From NCBI GenBank assembly GCA_902806575.1, contig CADCXD010000010.1, forward strand, positions 2,728,001 through 2,792,000: DNA of 64,000 nucleotides. Reading direction: 5' to 3'. This stretch comes from Jackrogersella multiformis (taxonomy: Eukaryota; Ascomycota; Sordariomycetes; Xylariales; Hypoxylaceae). Positions 49,801 through 60,525 of the stretch are shown here, piece by piece (the stretch's first letter is position 1; every line of letters starts with the position of its first letter). The translations under genes were made by a program, and so were the position numbers. The notes under the pieces were generated by a model. The model did no database searches and was not told where the DNA came from. It worked only from the letters and a program-made list of their open reading frames with translations.

Positions 49801-50901
49801 GATCCACTGTACGCCAGGGAATGATCTCAGCTGGCATCAATATGAATTATGTTGCTGTTAGGTAGTCGTGGACCAAACGTGCATCTTCCATCGTCTCAAG
49901 TATAAGGGAATGGATCGATCGATCTAAATATGGCAAAATATGGCAAAATATAGGCACCCACACCACTGTGCGGGTTGACCAAGTATATTGCCCTCTGCGT
50001 GTTTGAGGATGCAAAAGAGAAACCGATGGGAAATGAATGGAGGGTGGCTATCTTTTATAAGACCTTGGGGAGTTTATCGTACTTGCCTATCCCTAAATTC
50101 TCTAAAGTCAAATGTAAACTCTATCTAGGAATGAGACTTTATTAACCTACAGAACTCATTTCATATTTGGAACATAGGGAGGGACCTTGGTAGGTTTACT
50201 TAGTAGAAAGTTTCCCCTGAATACAGGTAATGTTAGGGTCACACTAAGGTAACGCAACAACCTAGGTTTCCCATCCTTACTGGTAGGTCTAATATGAAGA
50301 CTAAACTTAAGTATCAATATAGTCACTTAATAGGTACACATTTCTATGGAATAATAAAGTTATTTCAAGGTTTATAACCTCATCGCAAACCCATTCCTAA
50401 CACCATCTTAAACATCTCGCAGTCTTGGCATAGCTACATTGTATTAAGCCCTACCCCCTGCTTACGTAATCAGTTGATTCTCACGCTTGTTTAGGTACAT
50501 CTTGAATTTCACCAGTAGGCCAAAAATAACGTGGTTCTTAATGTAGAAATGCATTATTTGTTAGGTTAGATTTATAAAATCTGGAGATAATTTGTGTGAA
50601 CGTGAGGATATTTTTGATTAACCTAACTTAGATTCTTTGGTACAGGTCGGAAGCGCACTTTCACTTCACTCATCCAATGAGCGTCATCAGATGTTTGTCT
50701 TTGATATGCAGTTTCGTATATCCTTTCATCCTTTGGCACATTCGTCAAACAGAGCGAACGATGACCCATTGAAGATTAGTTGGTGTCCATATACTCTAGG
50801 GAAGGAAAAAGGGGAGTGAGTACCCAGTGGCTTGTGCGTTTCTGCTGACTCATTGTGGCTTTAAAATTCTTGCTTACGTAAATTAACCATCGTAGAGCTT
50901 A
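49801..50901. other. Intergenic
   Basis: No supported gene. Contains a short direct repeat (ATGGCAAAAT twice at about 49928-49950). Confidence 0.4.
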
Positions 50902-52677
50902 CTAATCTTCTTGGCGGCGAAGTTTTAGAACATTATCTAATACAGCCGGAAACAATTCCATCACCTCATTAGTCCATTCTCGCTCTCGCCATGCAACTAT
51001 GCCATCCGGCCTGACCAGAACAGCACCTGTAGATCCCACATTACATAAGCTACCCCATGTACCGTCTCGATCTGCCCATCCTTCTTTCTTGTCGATAACC
51101 TCTACATGGACCAGTTCACTCTGGAGCGGTAACCATTGAGATGAATTCGCTAAAAGTACAAACGAGTCGAGTCCGATCAGATGTCGCGTAGACATCTCCT
51201 TATTTCCCTTTTTAAGCCAAGCATGGGGTAGATTGTGGCCCGGAATAGTCGACGGATGATAATTTGTGATGTCATACTCTCCGTCTTCCAGCAATTGACC
51301 ACCGTGGCGTGTCTTATCGCCTTCGTGGTTCATATCCGCACTAGGGTAGAACCAACCGATCTCTATGCCTGGCGCATTAAATTCAAGGTCAAGATCCTCC
51401 GCCGCCTTCTTAACCGCATCCCGCTTAGTTTTGTAATGGGAATGGTCTGGGTCGGAAAAGGCTCTAACCGCTTCGAGATTGTGCTCTACATTTGCATCTG
51501 GCGAGATTCCGATAGCGGTATCCATCACATTGCCGTGATTGAGCATATTCGACAGGCTATTGGATGCAACACGACGCGCAATAGGCTGTCTCTCGATTTC
51601 ATAGGTATTGAGAAGACCGTCGAAGCGTATCGAATCAGGCGACCGGAGGGCGAACACCAGCTTCCAAATGAGATTGTAGGCATCCTGGATCCCTGTGTTC
51701 ATACCGAGCGCGCCCCAAGGCGGAAATCGATGGGCCGCGTCTCCTACCAGAAAGACCTTCCCACCTTTACTTCTGTATTGCTGTGCTACAATCGAGTTAA
51801 CTGTCCAGCTGCTGATGCTCAGAAGGTCAATATCCAAATCTGGGATCGATAGACTCCTTTGAATGCGGTTGATCGTATCTTCATTCTCGAAAGTACTGGG
51901 ATCTTCCGGTAGACGAGGAAAAGCAAATACCCATTCCGACTTTGCCTCTCTTTTGGGATAATAGGGGCCAATATGATAACAGTAGCCTGTCCCTAGACTA
52001 CCTCTCATTGTTGGATTGATAAGCCAAGAGAGAAAGACGTTCTTATCTGGATGAAGATCCTCAAGCTCGGCTTTAAAGTGCACAGTCATCATCTCCACGA
52101 TATCTTGCTTTCCTTCCCAATCGATCCCGATGTTCTGAGCAAAACCGCGGCCGCCATCAGCTCCTAGGACGTACTGCGCACGAACTTCTTCATTGGCTCC
52201 GTCTTTGGTACGAATGAAAAGGATCACTGAATCACCCTCTTCTTGGACACTAAGAACTTTCGTGTTGTAACGTACAGCCTTCGGGTTTAGGCTTAAGGCT
52301 TGACGCTTCAAAATGGGTTCTAGGCGTATCTGTGGCAAGATACTATACTGAGCGGGACTGTTGTGCTGATACTCCTGAGCGCGTTCTCCAGCTCCCCATG
52401 CCTCCCTCTTCACTATCTCAATGTCACCTTTTCCGAAGCCGGTATACCACGCGGTATGAGATACTGAATCAGATGGAGCACGGTGTTTGACGAGTTCTTC
52501 TTCAATCTCCAAATGCTGGAATATTTCAACTGTCCTTTGATTGATGCCCAATGCCTTTGGGTGAATTGACGTGTCCGGATATTGCTCGAATACAACATTT
52601 TCTATGCCACTCATAGATAAAAGGATTGACGAGACGAGTCCGACTGGACCTCCACCAACGATTGCGACAGGAATCAT
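50902..52677 (-). CDS. FAD-dependent aromatic-ring monooxygenase (PheA/TfdB type)
   Basis: Intronless frame of 591 residues. Class A flavin monooxygenase that uses NAD(P)H and O2 to hydroxylate aromatic or polyketide substrates. The FAD dinucleotide-binding motif is at the very N-terminus (VAIVGGGPVGLVSSILL), the DG motif is near residue 170 (LGADGGRG), and the GD motif is near 313 (VFLVGDAAHRFPPWGALGMN). The last 150 residues match the thioredoxin-like C-terminal domain (LLEDGEYDITNYHPS, then GTWGSLCNVGSTGAVLVRPDG), which lacks redox cysteines as is usual in this group. An EthD protein and an SDR relic follow in the same orientation, suggesting the remains of a small catabolic or secondary-metabolite cluster. 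The frame is complete and looks functional. Confidence 0.92.
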   Translation of the reverse strand: MIPVAIVGGGPVGLVSSILLSMSGIENVVFEQYPDTSIHPKALGINQRTVEIFQHLEIEEELVKHRAPSDSVSHTAWYTGFGKGDIEIVKREAWGAGERAQEYQHNSPAQYSILPQIRLEPILKRQALSLNPKAVRYNTKVLSVQEEGDSVILFIRTKDGANEEVRAQYVLGADGGRGFAQNIGIDWEGKQDIVEMMTVHFKAELEDLHPDKNVFLSWLINPTMRGSLGTGYCYHIGPYYPKREAKSEWVFAFPRLPEDPSTFENEDTINRIQRSLSIPDLDIDLLSISSWTVNSIVAQQYRSKGGKVFLVGDAAHRFPPWGALGMNTGIQDAYNLIWKLVFALRSPDSIRFDGLLNTYEIERQPIARRVASNSLSNMLNHGNVMDTAIGISPDANVEHNLEAVRAFSDPDHSHYKTKRDAVKKAAEDLDLEFNAPGIEIGWFYPSADMNHEGDKTRHGGQLLEDGEYDITNYHPSTIPGHNLPHAWLKKGNKEMSTRHLIGLDSFVLLANSSQWLPLQSELVHVEVIDKKEGWADRDGTWGSLCNVGSTGAVLVRPDGIVAWREREWTNEVMELFPAVLDNVLKLRRQED

Positions 52678-53529
52678 TGCGTGTTCAAGGGTGGTGAGAA
52701 TAAATATTGAGAAGGGGGTATAATATGAAAGGTCGAGATTAAAAGGTCTATAAGTCTATATCCACTGTTATTAATCGTTTCGTTTGGCCGGTAAGTACCG
52801 CTATAAGCTACGAAGCCAATCCATGGATCATTGGTGACCCCAGACTCTCGGCTGTGAAGATCGGCTCAAGCGAAGGCACCATGCGGGGTTTACGTTATTA
52901 GAAGTCCTAATCGGAGAAATCAGAAAATTTCAACATGAGAAAATCACTAACACTTATAAACTCGCAAAACTCGATTAATCGGGCTATATTTCAGCCAATA
53001 TGCCTACCAGGTAGGTAACCATGGTATTCAGAAGCCTAGAGATTCCGCAATCCTTAGCTCAAACGAAGATTTCGAAGCGCGTGGCTCTCACTGGGAAGAT
53101 ATAGATGAGGATATATACCATCGGGTGTTCTCCGAATTGGAAACTCGCGTGGTAGCGCAGCTTACAGCTCTTTATGCTGGTATATCGTATAAACGCACAT
53201 ATATTCAAGTTAGCCATAGTATACATGCAATAAAACAGTATATTGATCTCAACGGCTGTGTATTAGTGTAGTGGTTCGGAGCTAGAGCCCTGGCACTGTC
53301 ACCCAGGCTAGCATTCTTCACTCCCCCTTTTCATCAAGATTCTTCAATCGGGGTTTACTTTATACGCACTCACTCGAGATGTATGCTTCTACATCAGAAC
53401 TATCTTCGAAGTTTTGTATACATAATAGCATAATCTAAGTCTAAGAACAATTGCGAATAGCCTTAGTACACTCTGTACTTCCCCAAACCCGTTCATGTCT
53501 CAATGCACTGCACGATTACAGCGAGATCC
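52678..53529. other. Intergenic
   Basis: Promoter side of the monooxygenase gene and 3' side of the EthD gene. Holds the tRNA-like relic at 53263-53327 and no protein gene. Confidence 0.4.
53263..53327 (+). other. tRNA-Asp-like relic
   Basis: TTAGTGTAGTGGTT (53263-53276) matches the D-arm/A-box part of eukaryotic tRNA-Asp, and CTGTCAC (53296-53302) matches its anticodon loop (GTC) at about the right distance. A CCCTGG/CCAGG stem brackets the loop loosely. No acceptable T-arm or acceptor stem is visible, so it is at best a pseudogene or a tRNA-derived fragment. Confidence 0.3.
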
Positions 53530-53940
53530 TTATTCCTTCTTCGTAACAATAACTTCGCCCAGAACGACGACACGCGTCAGGGCGCGGTCGAGAAATTCTT
53601 CTTCGTCGGCGATGACCTTGGCAGCTTTCTCTGGCGCATGCACGAACTGAAAGAAGGTTTGGAAAGCGGCCTCGTCGGCGAAGGTCATCTCGGTAACAAC
53701 GTCGAAGTCAAAGTCGGCCTGCGAGCCTAGGAGCACCTGTGCGGGGGTCGTAGCATTCCGGGTGGTGCCCTCGGCCTGGCCTTCGGAGCGGTAAATGTAT
53801 CGCCGAGTATGCGATAGCGGGAAGTGCGGGCCGGCAAGCTCCCGGATCAGGGGCACGTGCGAGTTTTCATAACGGTCTTTGAAGTGCTCTACCGTGGTGC
53901 CTGGCTTGCGCGTGACGATGAAGAGGATGGAATAAGTCAT
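53530..53940 (-). CDS. EthD-domain protein
   Basis: 136 residues from the ATG at 53940 (MTYSILFIVTRKPG). EthD proteins form dimeric alpha+beta barrels; in fungi many act as small cyclases, dehydratases or accessory proteins beside monooxygenases. Family features: KPGTTVEHFKDRYENSHVPL near the N-terminus, a central HTRRYIYRSEG, and a C-terminal half with DFDVVTEMTFADEAAFQTFF and EEFLDRALTRVVVLGE. It lies 0.85 kb upstream of the monooxygenase in the same orientation, so the two may work on one substrate. No introns or defects. Confidence 0.85.
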   Translation of the reverse strand: MTYSILFIVTRKPGTTVEHFKDRYENSHVPLIRELAGPHFPLSHTRRYIYRSEGQAEGTTRNATTPAQVLLGSQADFDFDVVTEMTFADEAAFQTFFQFVHAPEKAAKVIADEEEFLDRALTRVVVLGEVIVTKKE

Positions 53941-53952
53941 GTTAATAATCAA

Positions 53953-55573
53953 GGTTGCTTAATGCCAGTAAACCAGTAAATCAGAGTGCTGCAAGATTGA
54001 CGAATGCTTTGTAAATAGATATTTCTAATTGAGAAATGGTTCATAGCTGTCCTCGGGAATATGTGGGCAAGACTGGAATATTAATAGCTTGACAGATGGA
54101 CGCCTGGGCCTATCTACTTAGTATCATTTAGACCGGGCACTGTGAAGCATTTCGGACTTCCCCTCAATTGTGTTCGTGACTTATGCCCTAAATAGCATCA
54201 AGCCAGACGTACAATTAATTGATAATATATGCCCACACTTGGTCTTAAAGTAGAGTCCTTTACTGTACATTCCTTAACAATCTGCACAGATATATTAGAA
54301 TGAAATTAAGTCAAGCAGTTTTAAGGAGTATTGACGACTTCCGTTAGTTGGATCACGCCTCTCTTACTCGCGATAATTACATAGGTACTGCAAGGTACCT
54401 AGGTACCTACCCAAGTACCTACCTAGAGGTAGGTAGGTGGCGTTTTTAGTAATGGATGTTTGTTTGCTGAATGCAATACCATCTATTAACTGGTAGACAA
54501 AGAAGGGTTAAGACCTGGCAACTAAACCTACCTAGGTTACTCGATATATGCTCTGAGGGATTAGACATTGGAAACCCAGTGGTCATAAATGTTACGCCTA
54601 TTTCATATACCAAAGTACCTCTCATTAAGTATGGGTCACGTACAATTCTCACGCTTGAACCACTGTACGATAAAAGCCTAAGATGTTATGATGAATAATT
54701 TAAGTGACTGAAGTTTATGAGGGAGCGCCCCTTTAAGCCCAGTTCAGCCCGCTATGCTCATCCAACCCTCAAACAGCCATAAAGAATACATATCGCGTCG
54801 CCAATGCAAGATCAAAAATGTACATATACTCCGAACACCAGGATATGCAAGAGGCAGCACAGTGCTCCCTGGAGCGCCACCGGATTTGCCACTACTCAAT
54901 TTACCGCCAGTGACGTTCCTGCTTGATGACGTTTGATGTTGAACTCGCCCGCGAACCAACAGAGAATCATTGGATAAGGTCTTCTCACCATATGAACTTC
55001 AGAATAGTAAAAGTAGGTACCTAATTATTCTACTATTCCCCGCACAATTCTTCTTCTTGATACTTCTAAGTGTCGAAGAGGCCACTCAAATCCATCTGAC
55101 AGTTCTGATTAATGAACCCACTCATGACATGGTACGAATACCCAGCATGATCGAAGTTTCGATTACACGCGTAGCAGTTACACATGGTAGTGGCTTAGTA
55201 TCTCCGCTTCCGCCCTCTTCGCTTCTGCCAGCATAACCTATTTCCGCTTTGACCATCGTGGCCTAGCCTCCATCTCAAAACGAGTCTGTTTTATTTAGAA
55301 GCCCATCACGATACGTCGTCTCAGTATCGATATTGGCGGGGATGCACTTGCTAGAAGCGTCCAGCTAGCTAGGTAAGTACCTAGGTAAGCATTTATTGGT
55401 TAGACTTCTTAAGAGACGTTAGTTTGAATAGAACATACCTATAACTGCTCTTATGTGCTATAACATCAAATACGAAGTAAAGGTTTCGCACTAAAGTACG
55501 AAACTCATGCTAGGTCAGTGATAATGTACGTTGAAGTATAACCTATAGGAATATTGTTATCTAATCTTTTATA
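53953..55573. other. Intergenic
   Basis: Dense CCTAGGTA palindromes at about 54390-54440 and again at 55368-55390. Short open frames at 54970-55236 and nearby show no family pattern. No gene called. Confidence 0.45.
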
Positions 55574-56089
55574 TTACCAGCCAAACTCTGCATATTTGCC
55601 TTCATGATGAATAATTTTCAGGAATAAGCCCTTATTATCACCCTCCGCAGCAGCACGCGCGATAACCTTACCGCCGTCAGCAGCGTCCTTGTGACCTCGG
55701 TATCCACCAAAGGCCGTACGGCAATATCCAGGCTCTACAAGAACGGTCGGAATTTTTTCGTCCCGGAGCATGATGGTATCGACCGCCGCGATCATATCGA
55801 TCGCCGACTTACTACTACGATAAACGGGAACTTCGTAATTCCAAGCGTTGTATGGAGAGCTTTCCGTAAGGGCGACGCCGAACATACCTAGGCCGCTAGT
55901 GACAGTGACAATGCGGCGCTGAGGATATGTTGAAGCGCGGATCAACGGTAGGAATGTTTCTTCATAACTGCAACGCCGAATACGTTGGTCTTTTCCTTGA
56001 TAGACTGCCCGTGATATCACGTCGTCTTTCTCTGAATCTTCGTACGTCACTTACAGGTGACAGTCCTTTCCGGGTTTAAAGCTGGCCAT
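55574..56089 (-). pseudogene. Short-chain dehydrogenase/reductase relic
   Basis: The C-terminal half of an SDR is readable: RRIVTVTSGLGMFG (catalytic-Ser strand), VPVYRSSKSAIDM (Tyr-x3-Lys), VLVEPGYCRTAFGGYRGHKD and a normal end. Upstream, TNVFGVAVM is in another frame from ETFLPLIRAS, so there is a frameshift near 55970, and probably another near 55995. The NAD-binding TGxxxGIG segment is absent. A start-like MASFKPGKDCHL at 56089 may be the original N-terminus joined after an internal deletion (weak). Not functional as an oxidoreductase. Confidence 0.7.
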
Positions 56090-56487
56090 AACGTTAATTC
56101 TGCAAAACAGCTAAACCATGCACACAGCACGGTATACCTAGTTATACGAAAGCTTGCCCTGCCTCATTTTCAGATCTGCTATCTACTTAGCGACATACTA
56201 CGAGATATGTTGTGTAGCAAGGTAGACAACGGGCTGTTTTGAGGCTAGGCTGGCTCAAACTGAATTTAATGATTTCCTTCTCTACTACCTTCTCTGCTTT
56301 AAGACGACAATTGAATTCCTCGCTCTAGGTACCTACCTAGGTACCTTATGATTGGTATGGGAAGTAGTGGCTAGTTAAGTCTGGGATTGCATGTCAGCTT
56401 CAGCCTTCCTGCAGTTTCCTTTGGTAGCACGTAAAAGCAAGGATCCGGAGTCCTACAGGAGTAGGCCGGACTAGCCGGACGCCCACC
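56090..56487. other. Intergenic between two gene relics
   Basis: Contains GGTACCTACCTAGGTACC at about 56328-56345 and nothing else of note. Confidence 0.4.
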
Positions 56488-56736
56488 GTGCCGGACTTCC
56501 GTGTTCCCTTAGATCTCTTCATCTTTCGTTCGGTAATCTTAACATCTCAGCACGCTATCTGTCTAGCTCAGTTTCCCCGCAACGACTACACATGGATTGA
56601 TTCGTTATGTATCATTCAACCCTCTGATGGCGAAAAGACCACTGACGATTGGAAATATGAGAACAAGACCATGCCATGGCCGCCGTATAAATATATTCGA
56701 AGTGTAATATCGCAGTATCAGCATCTCAAGGGCTAA
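56488..56736 (+). pseudogene. HET-domain fragment
   Basis: One readable block carries YTWIDSLCIIQPSDGE followed by DDWKYE, which matches the YxWIDSLCIxQ...DW core of fungal HET (heterokaryon incompatibility) domains. It is preceded by a weaker ILTSQHAICLAQFP that may correspond to the DAIxVTRxLG helix. Nothing recognisable of the remaining domain follows, and the frame stops at 56736. It is therefore a remnant, about 80 codons of a gene normally several hundred long. Confidence 0.55.
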
Positions 56737-57431
56737 CTGAAGGCTTCCTCGAATGATAAGTTCGCCCGCAAGATAGTGAAGATACAATATGTGGGCCGTA
56801 CAAATATAAGGGGCGTGTTGTACATACCTAGGTAATATATAAGATAGGGGTAGGTCGGTAAAACAAAGGACATAAGAAATTATAACTACCTGCCTAGGTC
56901 CTACCTACCTAGGTTTATAAACTATGACTACTAGGGGGTAGGTATGAACTGATGTCTCATTGGTCATACTTTTAGCCCCGAATTAGAAAGCAAGGTTAGC
57001 CGATGCCGTTACAATCGGACGGGTGGCTCCGAAACTCGGGGCCGCGATAGCGCTATAGGGCTACTATTAGGTTTCATTTGCCGAGGATGGTTAGGCATTC
57101 GGGTACAAGTGCAACGGATAGATACCTAGGATATCCATAGATAGTTGAGTCAATCATACCTACCTAGGTAGGTATACAGACAACATTCATTGATTATCAG
57201 TTCTATAAGTGAACTAGACTTACCAAGACAAACCATATCCTATTCACTCATATTCCTCTTCTTGCTCCTACCCCTATAGCATTTCGATCGCGGGAGATTC
57301 AGGTTCCAATCATTATCGGTGGTTTATACCCCGCGAATTAAACAGCACCATCTCAACACCAAATAACAAATATCTACTTACTATTATCTCCGAAGGGGAC
57401 ATCAAGTCCTCTTATTCTTTAGCAGTTCGCG
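56737..57431. other. Intergenic, promoter of the GGT gene
   Basis: Repeated CCTAGGTA palindromes (about 56826, 56895-56915, 57124, 57158-57172). The last 200 bases, CT- and CA-rich, are the likely promoter/leader of the transpeptidase gene. Confidence 0.45.
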
Positions 57432-59474
57432 ATGCCTCTTACCACGCAGTCCGTATTCCCTCCGGAATCACATGTGTTCTCCAAGTTTGCCAGTCGCCGA
57501 AGCGTAGTTCATAGCACCAAGGGGATTATATCGTGCTCGCAGCCACTCGCAGCGAAATGCGGCATCGACGTGTTGGAGGCGGGCGGTAACTGTGCTGTAT
57601 GTCTTCACCAACCCATTTTCCGGATGACTATTCACGGTTCTGTCTAGGATGCAGCTGTAGCTGTCGGTATGTCTCTAGTACATATGAATACCTACCTACA
57701 TACTAGTACTATTACGATATGACATAGGACGTGGGTTACTAACAAAATCTCGCAGCTGCCGGGCTCAACATGACGGAGCCGTGCTCCACGGGCATAGGCG
57801 GCGACATGTTCTGCCTATTCTACGACGCCAAGACGAAGAAGATCTCGGCTATGAACGGCTCAGGCCGCTCGGGCAACAAGTGCACTCTCGAGACCATCCG
57901 CAACTCCCTAGGTCTGAAAGACGGCGAGGCGGGCAAGATCCCCATGGCTAGCGTGCACGCCGTCTCCGTGCCGGGCGCGGCAGCCGGGTGGTGCGACACG
58001 GTCGAGCGCTTCGGCAGCGGCAAGGTCACGCTCCAGCAGGTCCTCGCGCCCGCCATCGAGCTCGGCGAGAAGGGCTTCCCCGTCGCCGAAGGAGTCGCGT
58101 ATTGGGTAAGTACCTACCTACCTACATAGCAAACCCCATCCTTCGTGCCAGGGGCGCCGCAAAACTAAACTCCTGGACTAGTGGAACAAATCCGAGCCGC
58201 AGATCAGACAAGCGTCGCCGAACGGCAGCGAGATGCTGAAAAAAGACGCCGGCGCGCAGGACGGCGCGCGCGCCCCCAGAGCAGGCGAGATCATGAAGAA
58301 CCCGACGCTGGCCCAGACCTTCCGAGCCCTGGCCGCGGAAGGCAAAAAGGGGTTCTACTCCGGGCGCGTCGCCGACTCGCTCATCAAAGTCGTGAAAGAC
58401 CTCGGCGGACACCTCGAGCTCGACGACCTGGCGCACCACCTCGAGACGGGCAGCGAGCCCGTCGAGCCCATCTCGCTGAAGTTCCGGGGCCAGAACGTGG
58501 CCAGCCTGCTCAAAGACAGCATCCTAGGCGGCGGCGGAAGCGAAGGCCTGGATATCGGCCTGGAGCTGTGGGAGCACCCGCCTAACGGGCAGGGCATCGT
58601 GGCGCTGATGGCGCTGGGCATCATCCAGGAGCTCGAGGCGGCGGGCAAGATCCCGACGTGGGGGCCGGCGGACTTCAACACGGCGCCGTACCTGCACGCC
58701 ATCATCGAGGCGCTGCGCATCTCCTTCGCCGACGCCAGCTGGTTCGTCGCCGACCCCAACGTGTCTAAGGTGCCGACGGACGCGCTGATCTCGCAGCCGT
58801 ACCTGGCGTCGCGCGCGGCGCTCTTCGACGCGGCCACGGCGTCGGACCCGCCGGCTCACGGGTCGCCGGCGCTGCAGAGCAGCGACACGGTGTACTTCGC
58901 GGCGTCGGACGCGGGGGGCAACGCGATCTCGTTCATCAACAGCAACTATGGGGGGTTCGGGACGTGCATCGTGCCGGCGGGGTGCGGGTTCACGCTGCAG
59001 AACCGTGCGGCGAACTTCTCGCTGGAGGCGGGGCACGCGAACGCGCTGGCGCCGCGCAAGAGGCCGTACCACACCATCATCCCGGCGGCCGTGACCAACC
59101 TGCACGACGGCACCCTGCACAGCGTGTACGGCGTCATGGGCGGGTTCATGCAGCCCCAGGGCCACGTGCAGGTGCTGCTGGGGCAGGTGGTGGGCCGCCT
59201 GAGCCCGCAGCAGGCCCTGGACGCGCCGCGCGTGTGCATCGGGTCGGGCATGGGGCAGGGGGACCGCACGGTGTTCGTGGAGGAGGGCATGCCGGAGGAG
59301 ACGGTGCGGGGGTTGAGGGAGCTGGGCCACGAGGTGCAGGTCGTGACTGATATGGCGAGGGCGCAGTTCGGCCGCGGCCAGATCATAAGATGGAGCGTCG
59401 ACCCCCTTGAGAATGTGGGCGTGTGGTCTGCCGGGAGCGATCCTAGGGGTGATGGGGCCGCGTATCCCCTGTGA
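57432..59474 (+). CDS. Gamma-glutamyltranspeptidase family protein
   Basis: N-terminal nucleophile hydrolase that removes or transfers the gamma-glutamyl group of glutathione or related compounds. Four exons: 57432-57596, a 19-nt microexon 57648-57666, 57756-58105 and 58182-59474 (introns 51, 89 and 76 nt); 608 residues. The microexon restores EAGGNCADAAVAVAAGLNM, the family signature after VVHSTKGIISCSQPLA. The large-subunit motif TEPCSTGIGGDMF is intact. The predicted self-cleavage nucleophile is Thr414 in SSDTVYFAASDAGGNAISF, followed by NSNYGGFGT, RKRPYHTIIPA and MGGFMQPQGHVQVL. No signal peptide is visible, so this is probably the cytosolic or non-classical fungal GGT-like group. Exon 4 is distinctly GC-rich compared with its neighbours. 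Confidence 0.92.
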
Positions 59475-59892
59475 GGGTGTTGCCCCTATTTATGGGATTT
59501 GTATGAAATAGTACATGAAGATGTGGAATGTCTTTGCGGTCAATACCTTTATCAATGTGGCATCATGTCGAAGCAGAGTACAAGAATGGAGTTGAGATGA
59601 AGTCTAAAATTTGTGTTGTTAGATCCTATCCTATGTCTGCTCATAGGTAAGTTACGATTCAGATGAGCCCCTATTCATTTATCCCTTGCTTCTTAGTTAT
59701 ATCTCTCACTTACAGCCGTACCACCATTGGCGACCTTCGTCGTATGGTATCGTATTTCATAGGCTAGCATAGCCAAGTACTCCTCTATTAAGTACATGTG
59801 AAGGTGCAAATATATACACGGATCGTATAAGTCCGATCCGGCAATGCGGTGTTCTATCTTTAGAATTAGGCTCTGTACACTCTTCACTTGCT
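59475..59892. other. Intergenic between convergent genes
   Basis: 3' UTR and spacer between the transpeptidase and glutaredoxin genes; nothing distinctive. Confidence 0.4.
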
Positions 59893-60525
59893 TCACTCCT
59901 TTGACTCGGATCCATCATCTAGAGGAGCTAGGACGCCCTTCTCTTCTAGCATCTTGGCGAGTGAGCCGTCCTGGTGCATTGATACGAGAATGTCGCATCC
60001 GCCTACGAATTCCTTGTCGATGTAGAGTTGCGGGATTGTAGGCCAGTCGGAGAACTCTTTGATACCTGCTCGGAACAATGGCTATGTCAGCTGTGGTGTT
60101 TCTTTGTTCCTGGTATGAAGTATGAATGTAAAAAGGGAGCGTACCGGATCTCAGCTCCTGGTCTTCTAGGACGTTGAAGGCGGCAAACTTGTTAGGGTCT
60201 ACACCTTGGAGACCTAGGATCTGGATACTAGCTCTCGAGAAGCCGCACTGGGGAGTTTCGGGTGTGCCCTTCATGAACAGGACCACGGGCGCTGAAGAGA
60301 CAGCTTTTTGGATCGCTTCCTTTGTTTGGTCGGAAATTAATCGTTGCTGAAAGGATGTGAGGAAGGGTGTAGGTCTGAAGCTGTATGCGACTGGACGGGC
60401 TATGGGACGTGCAGCTTGTCGCAGCGTCTATCACCAGAAAAGTGTCAGTCAGTCAGTCGACGTTCTTGTTAAGCATTAAGATGCGAAGAAGGCCGCACCG
60501 CTGAGAATAATTGTCGCGAAAACAT
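59893..60525 (-). CDS. grx5: Mitochondrial monothiol glutaredoxin (Grx5)
   Basis: Carries [2Fe-2S] clusters from the scaffold to targets in the mitochondrial matrix. Three exons: 60499-60525, 60145-60427 and 59893-60065 (introns 71 and 79 nt); 160 residues. The first ~35 residues (MFSRQLFSATLRQAARPIAR) are Arg-rich without acidic residues, as in a mitochondrial presequence. The thioredoxin fold has MKGTPETPQCGFS with the single active cysteine Cys70, then SDWPTIPQLYIDKEFVGGCD, which supplies the cis-Pro and glutathione-binding residues. A polar, acidic tail ends the protein. The splice after ELRS restores ELRSGIKEFSDWP. The family assignment is firm. Confidence 0.95.

Noticed and set aside
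58355..59386. Long open frames antisense to the transpeptidase gene (up to 268 codons)
   Set aside because: Arg/Pro/His-rich translations caused by high GC at third positions of the real exon.
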